A stretch of 64,000 bases of DNA, taken from the NCBI RefSeq assembly GCF_000212375.1, contig NC_015501.1:2108001-2172000 (forward strand). The letters run 5' to 3'. This document shows positions 1-8,419 of the stretch, one piece after another. How positions within the stretch are numbered: the stretch's first letter is position 1; each line of letters starts with the position of its first letter. A program made the translations under genes and the position numbers. Below the pieces are notes generated by a model. That model made no database searches and was not told the origin of the DNA. It saw only the letters and a program-made list of their open reading frames with translations. The DNA is from Porphyromonas asaccharolytica DSM 20707 (GTDB taxonomy: Bacteria; Bacteroidota; Bacteroidia; Bacteroidales; Porphyromonadaceae).

Positions 1-1150
1 AGACGTTGCCTTCGCTGTCACAGCCGTAGAAGTTGATAATGTCCCAGTCACCCTGAGTCAGGCGCTGCTGGAGTGCTCCATTCGTACCATACTTATAGAG
101 CTGCGTAGAGCCATCGCGCTCGCTCAGCATGACGATGCCATCGGGGACAAAGCGCATGGAGTTGATAAACTCATTGTTGATATATCGCGGGTCTTGCTCA
201 CGAAGGGTCAGCCGAGGCGTACGACTCTTCGGATTAATGCGGTACACCTTGAGATCGTTCTGCAGACGATTGAGCGTGACAGCGGCTAGATCGCTGCCCC
301 AGCCAGTGAAGACGATGCGAGGTATGTAGCCGTCCGCATCCAGCGGTAGCTCCACACGGTCGATGCGCTTGAGCTCGAGGTTATAGAGGTGTAGTGAGAC
401 GGTCGAGTTTTGCTCTCCCACCTTCGGATACTTATAGACATAGTCCGTGGGGTAGAGATCATCTCCGTAGATCGGCATCGAGTAGGCCTTCACCTGGCTC
501 TCATCACTGCGTACGAAGGCGAGGAAGTCGCTCTCGGGGCTCCACTCCATCAGGCGTGTCGTGCTAAACTCCTCCTCGTAGACCCAGTCGGTGGTACCGT
601 TGATCACCTCATTGCGCTTACCATCCGTGGTGACCTGCACCTCTGAGTTGAAATCAAACTTCTTGATGTATATATTATTGTCTCTGACGAAAGCGACCAT
701 CCGCCCGTCAGGACTAAAGGTGGGGATCATGATCTCACCTTCTGTGAGTGGTTCACACAGGTTGCGACGCACATCGTAGTGGGTAGCGCGTAGCGTGTAG
801 GAGCGACGGTAGATAGGCTGTATGTCAGTGTAGATCAGGATATGATGTCCCGAGGGTGCAATGTCGTAGTCCCAGATCGCCTTGAGATCGCACTCACGAG
901 CAGTCGCTATGTCAAAGAGCGTATCGACGGCCCGTCCCGTAGCGTACTCGTACTTGACAATACGCTGGTAGTCATCGCTGATGAGCGTGTAGTGCTTACC
1001 ATCGGGTAGCGAGCGAAAGCCGTTGCCAGCACCACGAGCAGCAAATGCGCCTGAGGTGACCTCAGGAAGGGTGATCTCTCGCTGCTGCTGGGCAACGAGT
1101 GTGAGCGAGCAGAGGAGTATGAGGGTGGTAAAGAGGATACGGTTACGCAT
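1..1150 (-). CDS. dpp4: Dipeptidyl peptidase IV, N-terminal part (runs off left edge)
   Basis: This is a serine exopeptidase of the S9B family that removes Xaa-Pro dipeptides from peptides in the periplasm or at the cell surface, feeding amino-acid fermentation in asaccharolytic bacteria. The ATG at 1150 opens a signal peptide (MRNRILFTTLILLCSLTLVA). The roughly 383 residues present form the beta-propeller. They include GTTDWVYEEEF, the double-Glu motif that binds the substrate N-terminus and is diagnostic of DPP4. The alpha/beta-hydrolase domain with the catalytic Ser lies beyond base 1. The gene follows the META lipoprotein on the same strand after 95 bases that hold a hairpin and a TCTAACC tract, so it may have its own promoter. 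Confidence 0.92.
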   Translation of the reverse strand, partial: MRNRILFTTLILLCSLTLVAQQQREITLPEVTSGAFAARGAGNGFRSLPDGKHYTLISDDYQRIVKYEYATGRAVDTLFDIATARECDLKAIWDYDIAPSGHHILIYTDIQPIYRRSYTLRATHYDVRRNLCEPLTEGEIMIPTFSPDGRMVAFVRDNNIYIKKFDFNSEVQVTTDGKRNEVINGTTDWVYEEEFSTTRLMEWSPESDFLAFVRSDESQVKAYSMPIYGDDLYPTDYVYKYPKVGEQNSTVSLHLYNLELKRIDRVELPLDADGYIPRIVFTGWGSDLAAVTLNRLQNDLKVYRINPKSRTPRLTLREQDPRYINNEFINSMRFVPDGIVMLSERDGSTQLYKYGTNGALQQRLTQGDWDIINFYGCDSEGNV

Positions 1151-1157
1151 GGGGAAG

Positions 1158-1187
1158 AGAGGTTAGAGGTTAGAGATTAGAGGCAAG
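1158..1187 (-). repeat. TCTAACC-type degenerate tandem repeat, copy 1
   Basis: On the minus strand this reads as successive CTCTAATC/TCTAACC units directly before the DPP4 start codon. Similar tracts occur near 2868, 10646, 34666, 34912, 44755 and 60291. Confidence 0.6.
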
Positions 1188-1193
1188 ACCACA

Positions 1194-1222
1194 GCGTAGA
1201 CCCCGCGAGAGGGGATCTACGC
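1194..1222 (-). terminator. GC-rich hairpin between META lipoprotein and dpp4
   Basis: GCGTAGA-CCCC pairs with GGGG-A-TCTACGC around the loop GCGAGA (one bulged base). No T-tract follows on the minus strand, so it may be an attenuator or mRNA-stabilising hairpin rather than a true terminator. Confidence 0.45.
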
Positions 1223-1245
1223 TATGGCGATATGTAGTGAAGGGG

Positions 1246-1683
1246 TTACTTGCGCTTGAAAGTTAGGCTAGGCTGACCCGAAGCGTCGTGCGTAGAGTAG
1301 ATCTTGAGCCTGTTTGCTCCATCCATACGAAAGGCCTTAGCCTCCTGCAGAGCCGCTAGGAAGATCCGCTCATACATCATGTTGGAGCAGGCCATGCGAG
1401 TCGACATCATGTCGCCGATCTTGATACGACCATCGGGGTACATCATACACTCGCCACCATAGCTATTGCAGGCTGCTTGTCCAGATATGCGTGCTTTGCT
1501 GATGCTGATAGTAGCTGTCTGGACTGCGTCTTTATTGATCTCGATACCATCCATATGAGTGAGTTCCCAAGAGCTGCCATCGAGCGAGGCCAGATTGATC
1601 TTGCTACTGTTCTTGCAAGTACCGCAGCTGACGCAGAGTAGCGAGGTCAGCAGGAGTAATGCTACAAAATAGATTCTCTTCAT
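1246..1683 (-). CDS. META-domain (HslJ-like, DUF306) lipoprotein
   Basis: A 145-residue exported lipoprotein. The N-terminus MKRIYFVALLLLTSLLCVSC is a type II signal peptide with lipobox LCVSC. The rest fits the META/HslJ fold: an early LDGSSWELTHMDG strand, the AACNSYGGECMMYPDG segment, TRMACSNMMYE, and a C-terminal strand LTFKRK. META proteins are heat-inducible or envelope-associated in other bacteria, and their biochemical role is unclear. The start lies 27 bases after the murI stop on the same strand, so the two are probably co-transcribed. The family call rests on motif pattern only. Confidence 0.82.
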   Translation of the reverse strand: MKRIYFVALLLLTSLLCVSCGTCKNSSKINLASLDGSSWELTHMDGIEINKDAVQTATISISKARISGQAACNSYGGECMMYPDGRIKIGDMMSTRMACSNMMYERIFLAALQEAKAFRMDGANRLKIYSTHDASGQPSLTFKRK

Positions 1684-1710
1684 AGTGATTCGTTTGCTAT
1701 TTGTTATTCA

Positions 1711-2556
1711 TTAGTACTGTGATAGAGACAGATGCTCTACCGATATGGGTGTGTCAAAGAATATAGATGCCGTACGGGAGAATCGCTCCGTCTGCTCCGT
1801 CGTGTAGTAGCGTGTCGTGCCACCACGTGTGAGCTGAGCCGCCATCTCGGGGTGGCGTACGAGGTACTCCTCGAGAGACTTAGCGACGAGCTCGCCCTGA
1901 GACACCACCTTGATCGTGGGAGTGAGCAGACGCCGTATCTTAGGCATTAGTATCGGGTAGTGGGTGCAGCCCAGGATGATCGTATCGATCTTCTCGTCCT
2001 GTGCCAAGAGTCGCTCTAGATGCTTGCGCACGAAGAAGTCGGCCCCCGGACTATCGCTCTCGCCCGTCTCCACGATAGGCACCCACAGCGGGCAAGCCTC
2101 CTGGACGACCGTCACATCGGGGTAGAGCTTGTGTATCTCAGTCACATAGCTCTCACTAGAGACAGTACCCTCAGTGGCGAGGATACCCACATGCTTGGTA
2201 CCCGTGAGCGTGTCGATGCACTCGACTGTAGGGCGGATGATCCCCAGCACACGACGACGCATCGAGCCTCCATCGAGCTTAGGCAGATCCTCTTGCTGTA
2301 TCTGTCGGAGCGCCTTCGCCGAGGCGGTGTTGCAAGCGAGGATGACCAGCGGACAGCCTAGGTCAAAGAGCCTCTCGACCGCCTCTCTCGTAAACTGGTA
2401 GACCACACGCATAGACCGCGAACCATAAGGCGAGCGCGCATTGTCGCCAAGATAAACGAAGTCATACTGAGGTAATTGCTCCTGCAGTTTACGTAGGATC
2501 GTCAATCCTCCGTACCCTGAGTCAAAAACCCCGATCGGACCCTCTATCTGCTGCAT
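1711..2556 (-). CDS. murI: Glutamate racemase
   Basis: Converts L-glutamate to D-glutamate for peptidoglycan precursors in the cytoplasm. The 281-residue length is normal for the family. The catalytic pair of cysteines is visible at about residue 75 (ACNTAS) and residue 197 (GCTHYP). The substrate-binding GVFDSGYGG loop starts at residue 9, with the conserved Asp at 12. The ATG at 2556 opens MQQIEGPIGVFDSG, leaving no room for a longer form with the conserved start. It heads a short minus-strand unit with the META lipoprotein. The 461 bases upstream hold repeats and a terminator. Confidence 0.95.
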   Translation of the reverse strand: MQQIEGPIGVFDSGYGGLTILRKLQEQLPQYDFVYLGDNARSPYGSRSMRVVYQFTREAVERLFDLGCPLVILACNTASAKALRQIQQEDLPKLDGGSMRRRVLGIIRPTVECIDTLTGTKHVGILATEGTVSSESYVTEIHKLYPDVTVVQEACPLWVPIVETGESDSPGADFFVRKHLERLLAQDEKIDTIILGCTHYPILMPKIRRLLTPTIKVVSQGELVAKSLEEYLVRHPEMAAQLTRGGTTRYYTTEQTERFSRTASIFFDTPISVEHLSLSQY

Positions 2557-2679
2557 CTGTTATGCTATATATTATAGTGTCTAACTCTAAAAACTGGAGT
2601 CGCTCTCGCAACTCCACTCCAAAGGTACGAAAAAGATGTTAGAGCCTACTCTTTAGCTAACCGCCGACACTCTTCGCAA

Positions 2680-2845
2680 TCTCCACGTGGAAAATTTCAA
2701 ATCTCCACGGAGCTATTTTTTATTCTCCACGTAGGCGAGAAACATTTCCTCCGAAGTTTCATTTGATTCCTCCGAAGTTTTATTTCGTCTCCACGTGGAG
2801 GATAAAAAATAGCTCCGTGGAGATTTGAGATTTGCCCCGTGGAAA
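2680..2845. repeat. CCACGTGG modular palindromic element, copy 1
   Basis: Begins CTCCACGTGGAAAA and ends GCCCCGTGGAAAAC. It contains CCACGTAGGCGAGAAA followed by two TTCCTCCGAAG units. The inner TTCGGAGGAA block is inverted relative to the GTAGGCGAGAAA prefix, compared with copies 2, 4, 5 and 6. It lies downstream of the C10 protease and upstream of murI. The rest of 2557-3017 holds only a TCTAACC tract and a terminator. Confidence 0.85.
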
Positions 2846-2867
2846 ACAACTAAAACCTCTGACTCCT

Positions 2868-2902
2868 ACTTTCTAACCGCTAATATCTAGTCTCTAACTT
2901 AT
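2868..2902 (+). repeat. TCTAACC-type degenerate tandem repeat, copy 2
   Basis: Runs of CTCTGACTCCTACTTTCTAACC and TCTAGTCTCTAAC abut the palindromic element. Unlike the other tracts, no plus-strand gene follows. Confidence 0.45.
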
Positions 2903-2910
2903 CGTTTGCT

Positions 2911-2955
2911 AAAAAAATGACTCGCAAGCTTGTCTAGCTTGCGAGTCATTTTTTC
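2911..2955. terminator. Strong bidirectional rho-independent terminator
   Basis: A perfect 14-bp stem, ATGACTCGCAAGCT (2917-2930) with AGCTTGCGAGTCAT (2936-2949), has a 5-base loop. It is flanked by A7 on the left and a T-run on the right. On the minus strand it ends the C10 protease transcript about 65 bases after its stop codon. Confidence 0.9.
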
Positions 2956-3017
2956 AAAGTAAGGCTAAGCCTTAACGCCAGTTCAGTCGAAGTTGTTTTT
3001 GCTGAGCGCTGATACGT

Positions 3018-6000
3018 CTAGTGCGCCACGACTACACGACGGCTCCCCAGTACTGTGGTGAGGATGTATGTGCCACTGGGTAGATGTGCCAGGCTGATCT
3101 GGAGCTGACCACTGACGGGTGTGACAGCTTGCAGCAGTCGCTCTCCCTGCAGCGTGTAGAGCGTCACGGGGCTAGCAGTAGGTAGCCCTACCACTGTGAG
3201 CTGATCACGTACCGGTATGGGGTAGAGCATCCAGTCGTCCTGTGAGGTTGGGTCATCGACTGCTAGGTAAGCGTTGCCACTCTGATCGGTGACCGTCCAA
3301 CCACGCCGTGCAGCTATCTTTACTTGCTCTGCTGTACAGACGTTGCCCTCTAGATCAGGCCTAGAGGTGTCGATAAGTGCTATGGTACCACGAGTGGTGG
3401 CTGAGCGATCGGGGAGGGACTGGAGCATCTCGGTCATCGCCTGACCTCTGATCTTGCTGCGACAGAGCGAGACGTGCTCTAGATCGGGCGAAGCGTGCGA
3501 GAAGTCAGCCTCGACGATCTCTTTGGCCTCCATCTCATCGTCAAAGACCAGCGATGTGAAAGCTCCGATGATAGCGGTACGCCCCTTATCGACAGCTCCA
3601 TAGATCTTGTAGACACCACCCTCGTGTGATATGGACGAGGGCTGCCACCCGTAGATGCGGATCATACCGGGAGCTGCGATCTGTGCAGAGAGGATGTACG
3701 GATTCTCAAACTCTTTCTCGAGAGAGACGTAATGCTCCTCGTCAATAGCTGGTGAGAGCTGGTCTACAGTAACTATGGGCAGGATTAACTGGGACTCTCG
3801 CTCTCCATAGTAGAACTGACCATCATCCTCTACGACATCAGACAGTCGGACTAGGAGGGAGTACTTTTTCCCTTCGATCATCGACTCCCAAAGAGAGGGA
3901 TCTATACTATACTGGACCGACCCATGAGCCTCTAGATCCTTAAAGAGATTCTGACCTTTACTCCGTAGATAGGTACCTCCATTCGCAAGCTGTAAGAGTG
4001 CCCAGTCTAGCACGACATAGCTTCTCGTCTGATCTCCCTGATTGGTTATCTCGAAATCCATAGAGGTCATCCCAGGGGTATACTCTATTGCCCCCCTTAA
4101 GGATCGCCTAGCGAGGCACTTGAGCGTGGCAGCGGAGATCGACCTCTGAGACGGGAGTACCTCCAGACGCTGCGAAGAGCGTAAAGAGTAGTCACTGTCA
4201 AAGCCAGCTTCATCTAGATAGGTCCCCTTGAGGATGATATTGCCCTTAGTGCCAGCGGGGAGAGGTAGCTTGGAGATCTTTAGTGGCACCTGCTGCTGCT
4301 TTTGGGCAGACATCAAGGCTGAGAGGGAGCCGATAGGGGTAAGATCGCCCTTCATATCCTCAAAGTAGCAGGTCCATGTGGAGTAGTACTCCTCCTTGCT
4401 AAGGTTGTCGATGCCGAGCGTAAGCGAACTCTTGCTGTAACCTCGCAGGTCAGGATCTAGGACATCTGTCAAAGCAAGCTGTGGCTCCAGATTTCGCAAT
4501 TCGTAGCTAGCCTTGCCCTCAGCATCGAAGGTGACGAGCACCTCGGAGATACCTCCGTTGTAGTGCTGTACGGGGATCATCTTACCGTCATTGCCTTCGT
4601 AAGCAAGGGACACAACGTAGCTCGCACTCCGTGTGGGGAGTCCCAGGTCGGGTAGGTTAACGGAGGAGATGTTGTGTAGTTGCTTGAGAACGTAGACATA
4701 ATAGTTGAAATTCGCCAGTTCTTGCTCATCACTGAGGGCTCCGTAATAGGTCTGAGCACCTTCCTCAGAGGGCGTTATGGAGAGGCAGAACTTCGTCTTG
4801 TACCTCAGTGCAGAGGTTAGCTCGAGGACTACGTTTTGGAGCTTGATAGTTGCATTATCCTCACACGACACCTCTAGGTAGTGAGCCGATATAGACTCGC
4901 CACCAGCGGGCTTAGAGGAGCCATCACGGTCAGGCTCTATACCGACCATAATCTCTTGATAGTTATTGAACCCATCGTATGAAGTACCGCCACCAGTACC
5001 TAGCATATCGGGGTTGATCGCATAAAGGAGGAAGTATCCATCAGCCATACCGTCCCAGCCGAGATTGATATGAAAGTAGCCGTCCTGCTTATAGCCATCG
5101 CAGACGAAGGCGTGACCGACCGTACTACTAGCACCAGCGTAGTAGATAGGTCGTCCCTCGTTGAGCTCTGTAGCGATGATGTCCATCCAGTCCTCTATCG
5201 TATAGTTCATACGACTGAGTAGCCGAATGCCTTTCTTATACTTAAGGTACTTCTGCAGTCCCTCTTTAGGATACTGAGAGAAAGTGCCACTCCCTTGAGC
5301 ACTATACTGCATCTGTGAGATGACTCCTACGTGATAGCATAGCGTGGAGAGTGCACTGATGACATCTTGAGTTGGGAAGTTTGGATCGGGCTGTGCGGGC
5401 ATATGTGCCCAGTCGTAGACGTACTGTGAGAAGTCTACACGATGGGTGGTGCCGTCTTTCTCGGTATAGGAGCAGATGCCCTCGCCCTGATTAGGCCACT
5501 GGTGATAGCGGAGGATCTGTGAGAGTGCCGTCGCTACGCAGCCCACGACAGCACGACCATCCTCCTTGCTGGGACAAAGCGCGTTGAAGGGGTAACCCTG
5601 CCCCCACTGAATATCGCCAAGGAGAGGAGCGACCCCATCAGGACGTAGCTGTGAGGTGCGTGGCTTCACTACGGGCTTGCCACGCTCTACCAGAGCGTGC
5701 AGCGCTGCACGTACCTGAGCGAGAAACGAGGCGATATGCTCTGGCTGCTTTTCGTCTGGAATAAAAGCGCCCTCGTCAGCGTAAGCGATCACCTCAGGCA
5801 GTAGATCATCACCCGAGATCATCACATAGCCTCGCTTACTACCTATATTATACACGTAATAGGCGGAGGCTAGCGTCTGCACGACTGGAGCCGTCGTCTG
5901 GTGACGTACGGACCCCTCGCCAGCGTCAGCGGCTGGAGCGGACACGAGCGTTAGCAAGGGCGTGGTTGCTGAGCGTAGTGCAGCCAAATCGCTACGGCTA

Positions 6001-6125
6001 AAGTGCTGTGTGGTATATTGCTCGGCTATGAGACGAGCCTGCTGCTCTGTACGAGGCTTAGCCCATAGCGTACTCACACAGAGAGCCAGTCCTAGGACTA
6101 GGAAGAGGGAAAAGCGTTGGATCAT
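3018..6125 (-). CDS. C10-family cysteine protease (streptopain/PrtT/interpain type) with LRR-like cap and T9SS sorting domain
   Basis: A large secreted cysteine protease of about 1035 residues. The start is taken at 6125, where MIQRFSLFLVLGLALCVSTL is a good signal peptide; an ATG 39 bases upstream would spoil it. A Spi-type propeptide (residues 25-150) precedes the catalytic domain, with Cys196 in VVGCVATALSQ, His338 in GHAFVCDGY, and the INLGWDG loop. Long beta-rich repeats of no recognised family follow. Near residues 830-960 come KIYGAVDKG, a single LRR-like stretch (DLEHVSLCRSKI) and SLPDRSATTRG...EGNVCTAEQ, the caps also seen in the LRR operon at 15.6-22.8 kb. The last ~70 residues (YPIPVRDQLTV, LPSGTYIL) look like a T9SS type A sorting domain. 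It is probably a surface protease degrading host proteins. Confidence 0.88.
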   Translation of the reverse strand: MIQRFSLFLVLGLALCVSTLWAKPRTEQQARLIAEQYTTQHFSRSDLAALRSATTPLLTLVSAPAADAGEGSVRHQTTAPVVQTLASAYYVYNIGSKRGYVMISGDDLLPEVIAYADEGAFIPDEKQPEHIASFLAQVRAALHALVERGKPVVKPRTSQLRPDGVAPLLGDIQWGQGYPFNALCPSKEDGRAVVGCVATALSQILRYHQWPNQGEGICSYTEKDGTTHRVDFSQYVYDWAHMPAQPDPNFPTQDVISALSTLCYHVGVISQMQYSAQGSGTFSQYPKEGLQKYLKYKKGIRLLSRMNYTIEDWMDIIATELNEGRPIYYAGASSTVGHAFVCDGYKQDGYFHINLGWDGMADGYFLLYAINPDMLGTGGGTSYDGFNNYQEIMVGIEPDRDGSSKPAGGESISAHYLEVSCEDNATIKLQNVVLELTSALRYKTKFCLSITPSEEGAQTYYGALSDEQELANFNYYVYVLKQLHNISSVNLPDLGLPTRSASYVVSLAYEGNDGKMIPVQHYNGGISEVLVTFDAEGKASYELRNLEPQLALTDVLDPDLRGYSKSSLTLGIDNLSKEEYYSTWTCYFEDMKGDLTPIGSLSALMSAQKQQQVPLKISKLPLPAGTKGNIILKGTYLDEAGFDSDYSLRSSQRLEVLPSQRSISAATLKCLARRSLRGAIEYTPGMTSMDFEITNQGDQTRSYVVLDWALLQLANGGTYLRSKGQNLFKDLEAHGSVQYSIDPSLWESMIEGKKYSLLVRLSDVVEDDGQFYYGERESQLILPIVTVDQLSPAIDEEHYVSLEKEFENPYILSAQIAAPGMIRIYGWQPSSISHEGGVYKIYGAVDKGRTAIIGAFTSLVFDDEMEAKEIVEADFSHASPDLEHVSLCRSKIRGQAMTEMLQSLPDRSATTRGTIALIDTSRPDLEGNVCTAEQVKIAARRGWTVTDQSGNAYLAVDDPTSQDDWMLYPIPVRDQLTVVGLPTASPVTLYTLQGERLLQAVTPVSGQLQISLAHLPSGTYILTTVLGSRRVVVAH

Positions 6126-6150
6126 ATTATATGGCGTTTTATCTAGAGAG

Positions 6151-6158
6151 CAAATGTA
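6151..6158 (-). promoter_or_regulatory. Candidate -7 box for the C10 protease
   Basis: The minus strand reads TACATTTG, matching TAnnTTTG, 26 bases before the chosen start. No clear -33 TTTG is seen at the expected distance. Confidence 0.45.
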
Positions 6159-6233
6159 ATACAATTTTGGTACGTAGTAACTCTCTAGGTCTCATCTCAA
6201 TTCCGCAAATTGTATCTCGTATTACTTCAGCGA

Positions 6234-6300
6234 GGACGGACGTATCGACGGTCTGCATCCGAGCCGTGCGTCCCTATACATTGCTACACATCAGCACGTT
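6234..6300. repeat. GGACGCACG/CGTGCGTCC palindrome family, copy 1 (diverged)
   Basis: GAGGACGGACG and GAGCCGTGCGTCCCTATACA form degenerate arms, followed by ATTGCTACACATCAG, related to the ATCGTTACTCGTGAG flank of other copies. The IS element is inserted 16 bases beyond its right end. Confidence 0.55.
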
Positions 6301-6316
6301 AAGCTTGCTTGCGATG

Positions 6317-6378
6317 GGCTAATTCCTATTTTGAGGTGCTGGGGAGAAAGCCACACGCAAAAAACTAACTGAAGTGAA
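6317..6378 (+). repeat. IS left terminal inverted repeat
   Basis: 62 bp pairing with 7913-7974 with three mismatches. It overlaps the last codons of the transposase ORF. Confidence 0.92.
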
Positions 6379-7468
6379 CGGCGATGCGGTAGAGGAAGAA
6401 GTCACTATTTCGGGTTCCATAGTTGATGGCGATAAAGCGTTGGAGGTTCTGGTTGAGTGCTTCTGCTGAAGCGTTGGTCTTATAGCCGAGGAAGTAGTTG
6501 CAGATCTCTCCTATGTGCTTGACCATAAAGTGAGCGATGTTCTTGACCTCTTCACATGGACTACTGAGGTGATTAGTGATGATCTCTAGAAGTGCTTTTT
6601 TCTTACACTCCAACAGGTGTCGGGAGGGTGTTATGGAGGTACCATTTCGCATAGGACGTTGGTACCACTTCCGTAGCGCTACGGAGAATTTGTACGCTTC
6701 TTTGATGTCTGGGAAAAGTCTAAAGAGTAGCCGAGCGCGTAGCTTTTGACTGGCTGTCTGCTCGTTGTGAAGCTTGTGTAGTAACCCTTTGCTGCGCTGG
6801 AGGAGCTGTAGCTGGGTATCTCCATTGGACAGCTCTTTTTTGAACTCTTTGAGCTCTTGCTGGATTTTGGGGGCGGGCTGCAGTTTAGACCGTTTGCGAC
6901 TCGCCTCCTCCAGCTCCCGTTGCTTGCGTAGAAGCTCTTGGCGGTAGCGTATTCTTACTGACTGGACTTGATCAATGATGTTTTTGACAACGTGAAATTT
7001 GTCCGCAATTTGATAGGCATTGGGGAAGAGTTCACGAGCCACCCAGTCGTAGTTTGGAGCCATATCACGGGTTACGCAAGAGACTGCGAAAAGTGCTTCT
7101 TGGGAGATGTTTGATCTCATTAGATAGACGATCTGGGAGGCTCGGAGCGTGTTGACCATCAGGACGATTTTATTCGTCTCTGGGTTCGACACGATGGTGT
7201 AGCAATCCCCGTTGATGTTCTTTTCGTCTATGCAGATGGTGGATCCCATATTCTTCTCATTGAGAATGGGGATCTTTAGATCAGAACTTACAGGGCTTTT
7301 AGCAGAAGACCCTAGAGATCGTGAGGCTCCAGTCTTCTGCAAATGGCGTTGGTGCCCTGGGCTTTTGTATCCGCTCAAGACATCTTTGTACCAGCGAAAG
7401 AGTTTCTTCGAGCTCATCCCCATACAGTAGGCGACTTGCCCGATACTGGTGGGCTTAGACCCAATCAA
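6365..7468 (-). CDS. Transposase catalytic ORF (ISL3-like DDE)
   Basis: Carries out cut-and-paste transposition of the surrounding IS. The frame opens with TTG at 7468 and runs about 367 codons. It begins with a helix-turn-helix-like stretch (TSIGQVAYCMGMSSKKLFRWY). The DDE domain follows: first Asp in STICIDEKNI, second in IADKFHVVKNI after DMAPNYDW, then a basic coiled insertion (RYRQELLRKQRELEEASRK), and the Glu in NASAEALNQNLQRF. It lies +1 relative to the upstream ORF at 7455-7847, and the two overlap by 14 bases. Removing one A from the AAAA at the junction would fuse them, so the protein may arise by frameshifting, by internal initiation, or may be a natural disruption. Confidence 0.88.
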   Translation of the reverse strand: MIGSKPTSIGQVAYCMGMSSKKLFRWYKDVLSGYKSPGHQRHLQKTGASRSLGSSAKSPVSSDLKIPILNEKNMGSTICIDEKNINGDCYTIVSNPETNKIVLMVNTLRASQIVYLMRSNISQEALFAVSCVTRDMAPNYDWVARELFPNAYQIADKFHVVKNIIDQVQSVRIRYRQELLRKQRELEEASRKRSKLQPAPKIQQELKEFKKELSNGDTQLQLLQRSKGLLHKLHNEQTASQKLRARLLFRLFPDIKEAYKFSVALRKWYQRPMRNGTSITPSRHLLECKKKALLEIITNHLSSPCEEVKNIAHFMVKHIGEICNYFLGYKTNASAEALNQNLQRFIAINYGTRNSDFFLYRIAVHFS

Positions 7469-7847
7469 TTTCTTTTAAAAAATTGCCGAAAGCCTTGGTC
7501 GCTTTCATGCCTTTTTCATTGTATGAGTAGCTGTTGGAGTAGCTCTTTTCCTCTTGTCGCTGGTCCTGTTTTACCTTCCAGCGACGACGCTTGAGGTAGA
7601 GGAAGACCTCCTTGCCCATAGCTGGGAAGGTCTGCAACTCAATGTAGTTCGTATAGCCGTCTAGGACTATCTTTGAAAGATCTCCGTTGACCTCTTTTTT
7701 CAACTCTGCGGGGATATGGGCAGCGTCATCTTTCTCTACCATAAAGATGCGGTAAATGCCGTTTTCTTCAACCAACTTCTCGAAGTTAAAGTCTCGGAGA
7801 ATTTCTTGTGGAGCGAATAGCTCAATCCAATCTAGTTCTTTAGTCAT
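7455..7847 (-). CDS. Transposase N-terminal region ORF of the IS
   Basis: A 130-residue ORF starting at ATG 7847, containing a charged N-terminus (MTKELDWIELFAPQEIL) and a basic segment YLKRRRWKVKQDQ. It probably supplies the N-terminal part of the transposase. It ends in FGNFLKEIDWV at a T6A4 stretch. A +1 slip there (equivalently, loss of one A) continues into the catalytic ORF. Family members annotated elsewhere with separate N-terminal and catalytic ORFs make a programmed arrangement plausible, but this is inference. Confidence 0.8.
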   Translation of the reverse strand: MTKELDWIELFAPQEILRDFNFEKLVEENGIYRIFMVEKDDAAHIPAELKKEVNGDLSKIVLDGYTNYIELQTFPAMGKEVFLYLKRRRWKVKQDQRQEEKSYSNSYSYNEKGMKATKAFGNFLKEIDWV

Positions 7848-7912
7848 ATTTGAGGTGGTAAGGGGGAGGGCGAAAAGCTCTCCTCATTCATTTGGGGGTG
7901 CAAGTTAATCAA

Positions 7913-7974
7913 TTCACTTCAGTTAGTTTTTTGCGTGTGGCTTCTCCCCCAGCACCTCAAAATAGGAATTAGCC
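7913..7974 (-). repeat. IS right terminal inverted repeat
   Basis: Partner of 6317-6378. It is followed by the direct repeat TTGCGATG at 7975-7982. Confidence 0.92.
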
Positions 7975-8011
7975 TTGCGATGCGATTTTCGGGGCTAAGA
8001 TTCGATGAGCA

Positions 8012-8043
8012 TTTGCTTTTGTCAAAATAATTGCGTTACTTTG
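8012..8043 (+). promoter_or_regulatory. Promoter of the rpmB-rpmG operon
   Basis: TTTG at 8012-8015 as the -33 element and TACTTTG at 8037-8043 as the -7 element, 21 bases apart, fit the Bacteroidetes pattern. A leader of about 90 bases precedes rpmB. The IS right end is only 37 bases upstream. Confidence 0.65.
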
Positions 8044-8138
8044 CAGTCTGATTGCAGACCCACACCAGATGATGCTAATGGCTGGGCTGTGTCGATCTCA
8101 GAAACATCGTAGAAGTATAAAAGAAATACCACACCGTC

Positions 8139-8387
8139 ATGTCTAAGATATGTCAGATCACCGGTAAGAAGGCTATGGTGGGCAATAATGTATCCCACTC
8201 AAAGCGTCGCACAAAGCGCACCTTTGACGTTAACCTCTTCCGCAAGAAGTTTTACTGGCCCGAGGAGGATCGCTGGATCTCTCTCAAGGTCTCAGCAGCT
8301 GGGCTCAGGCTCATCAACCGCGTAGGACTCAACGAGGCTCTGCGCCGTGCTAGCGATGCGGGCTACCTAAGCATCAAGAGCAAATAA
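8139..8387 (+). CDS. rpmB: 50S ribosomal protein L28
   Basis: An 82-residue large-subunit protein with the typical start [20 protein letters not shown] and the basic [12 protein letters not shown] segment, ending [15 protein letters not shown]. Length and order (L28, L33, DUF4295) are standard for Bacteroidetes. No zinc-binding Cys pairs are present beyond the single N-terminal Cys. It is the first gene of a three-gene operon whose promoter region has been approached by the IS at 6317-7974. Confidence 0.97.
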   Translation: MSKICQITGKKAMVGNNVSHSKRRTKRTFDVNLFRKKFYWPEEDRWISLKVSAAGLRLINRVGLNEALRRASDAGYLSIKSK

Positions 8388-8419
8388 ACCACTCACTCCT
8401 TTAATCACACTCATTTACT

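Larger units (their letters stand above)
6317..7974 (-). mobile_element. Complete ISL3-like insertion sequence (two transposase ORFs)
   Basis: The 1658-bp element is bounded by 62-bp terminal inverted repeats beginning GGCTAATTCC (left 6317-6378, right 7913-7974) that differ at only three adjacent positions. It is flanked by the direct repeat TTGCGATG at 6309-6316 and 7975-7982. An 8-bp duplication is typical of the ISL3 family. The transposase has a DDE arrangement with the ISL3-like ADKFHVVKN motif. Near-identical ends and a perfect duplication indicate recent transposition. It lies in the divergent intergenic region between the C10 protease and rpmB. The two-ORF layout resembles elements called ISAon1-type in Bacteroidetes genomes; that name is from memory. 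Confidence 0.92.
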
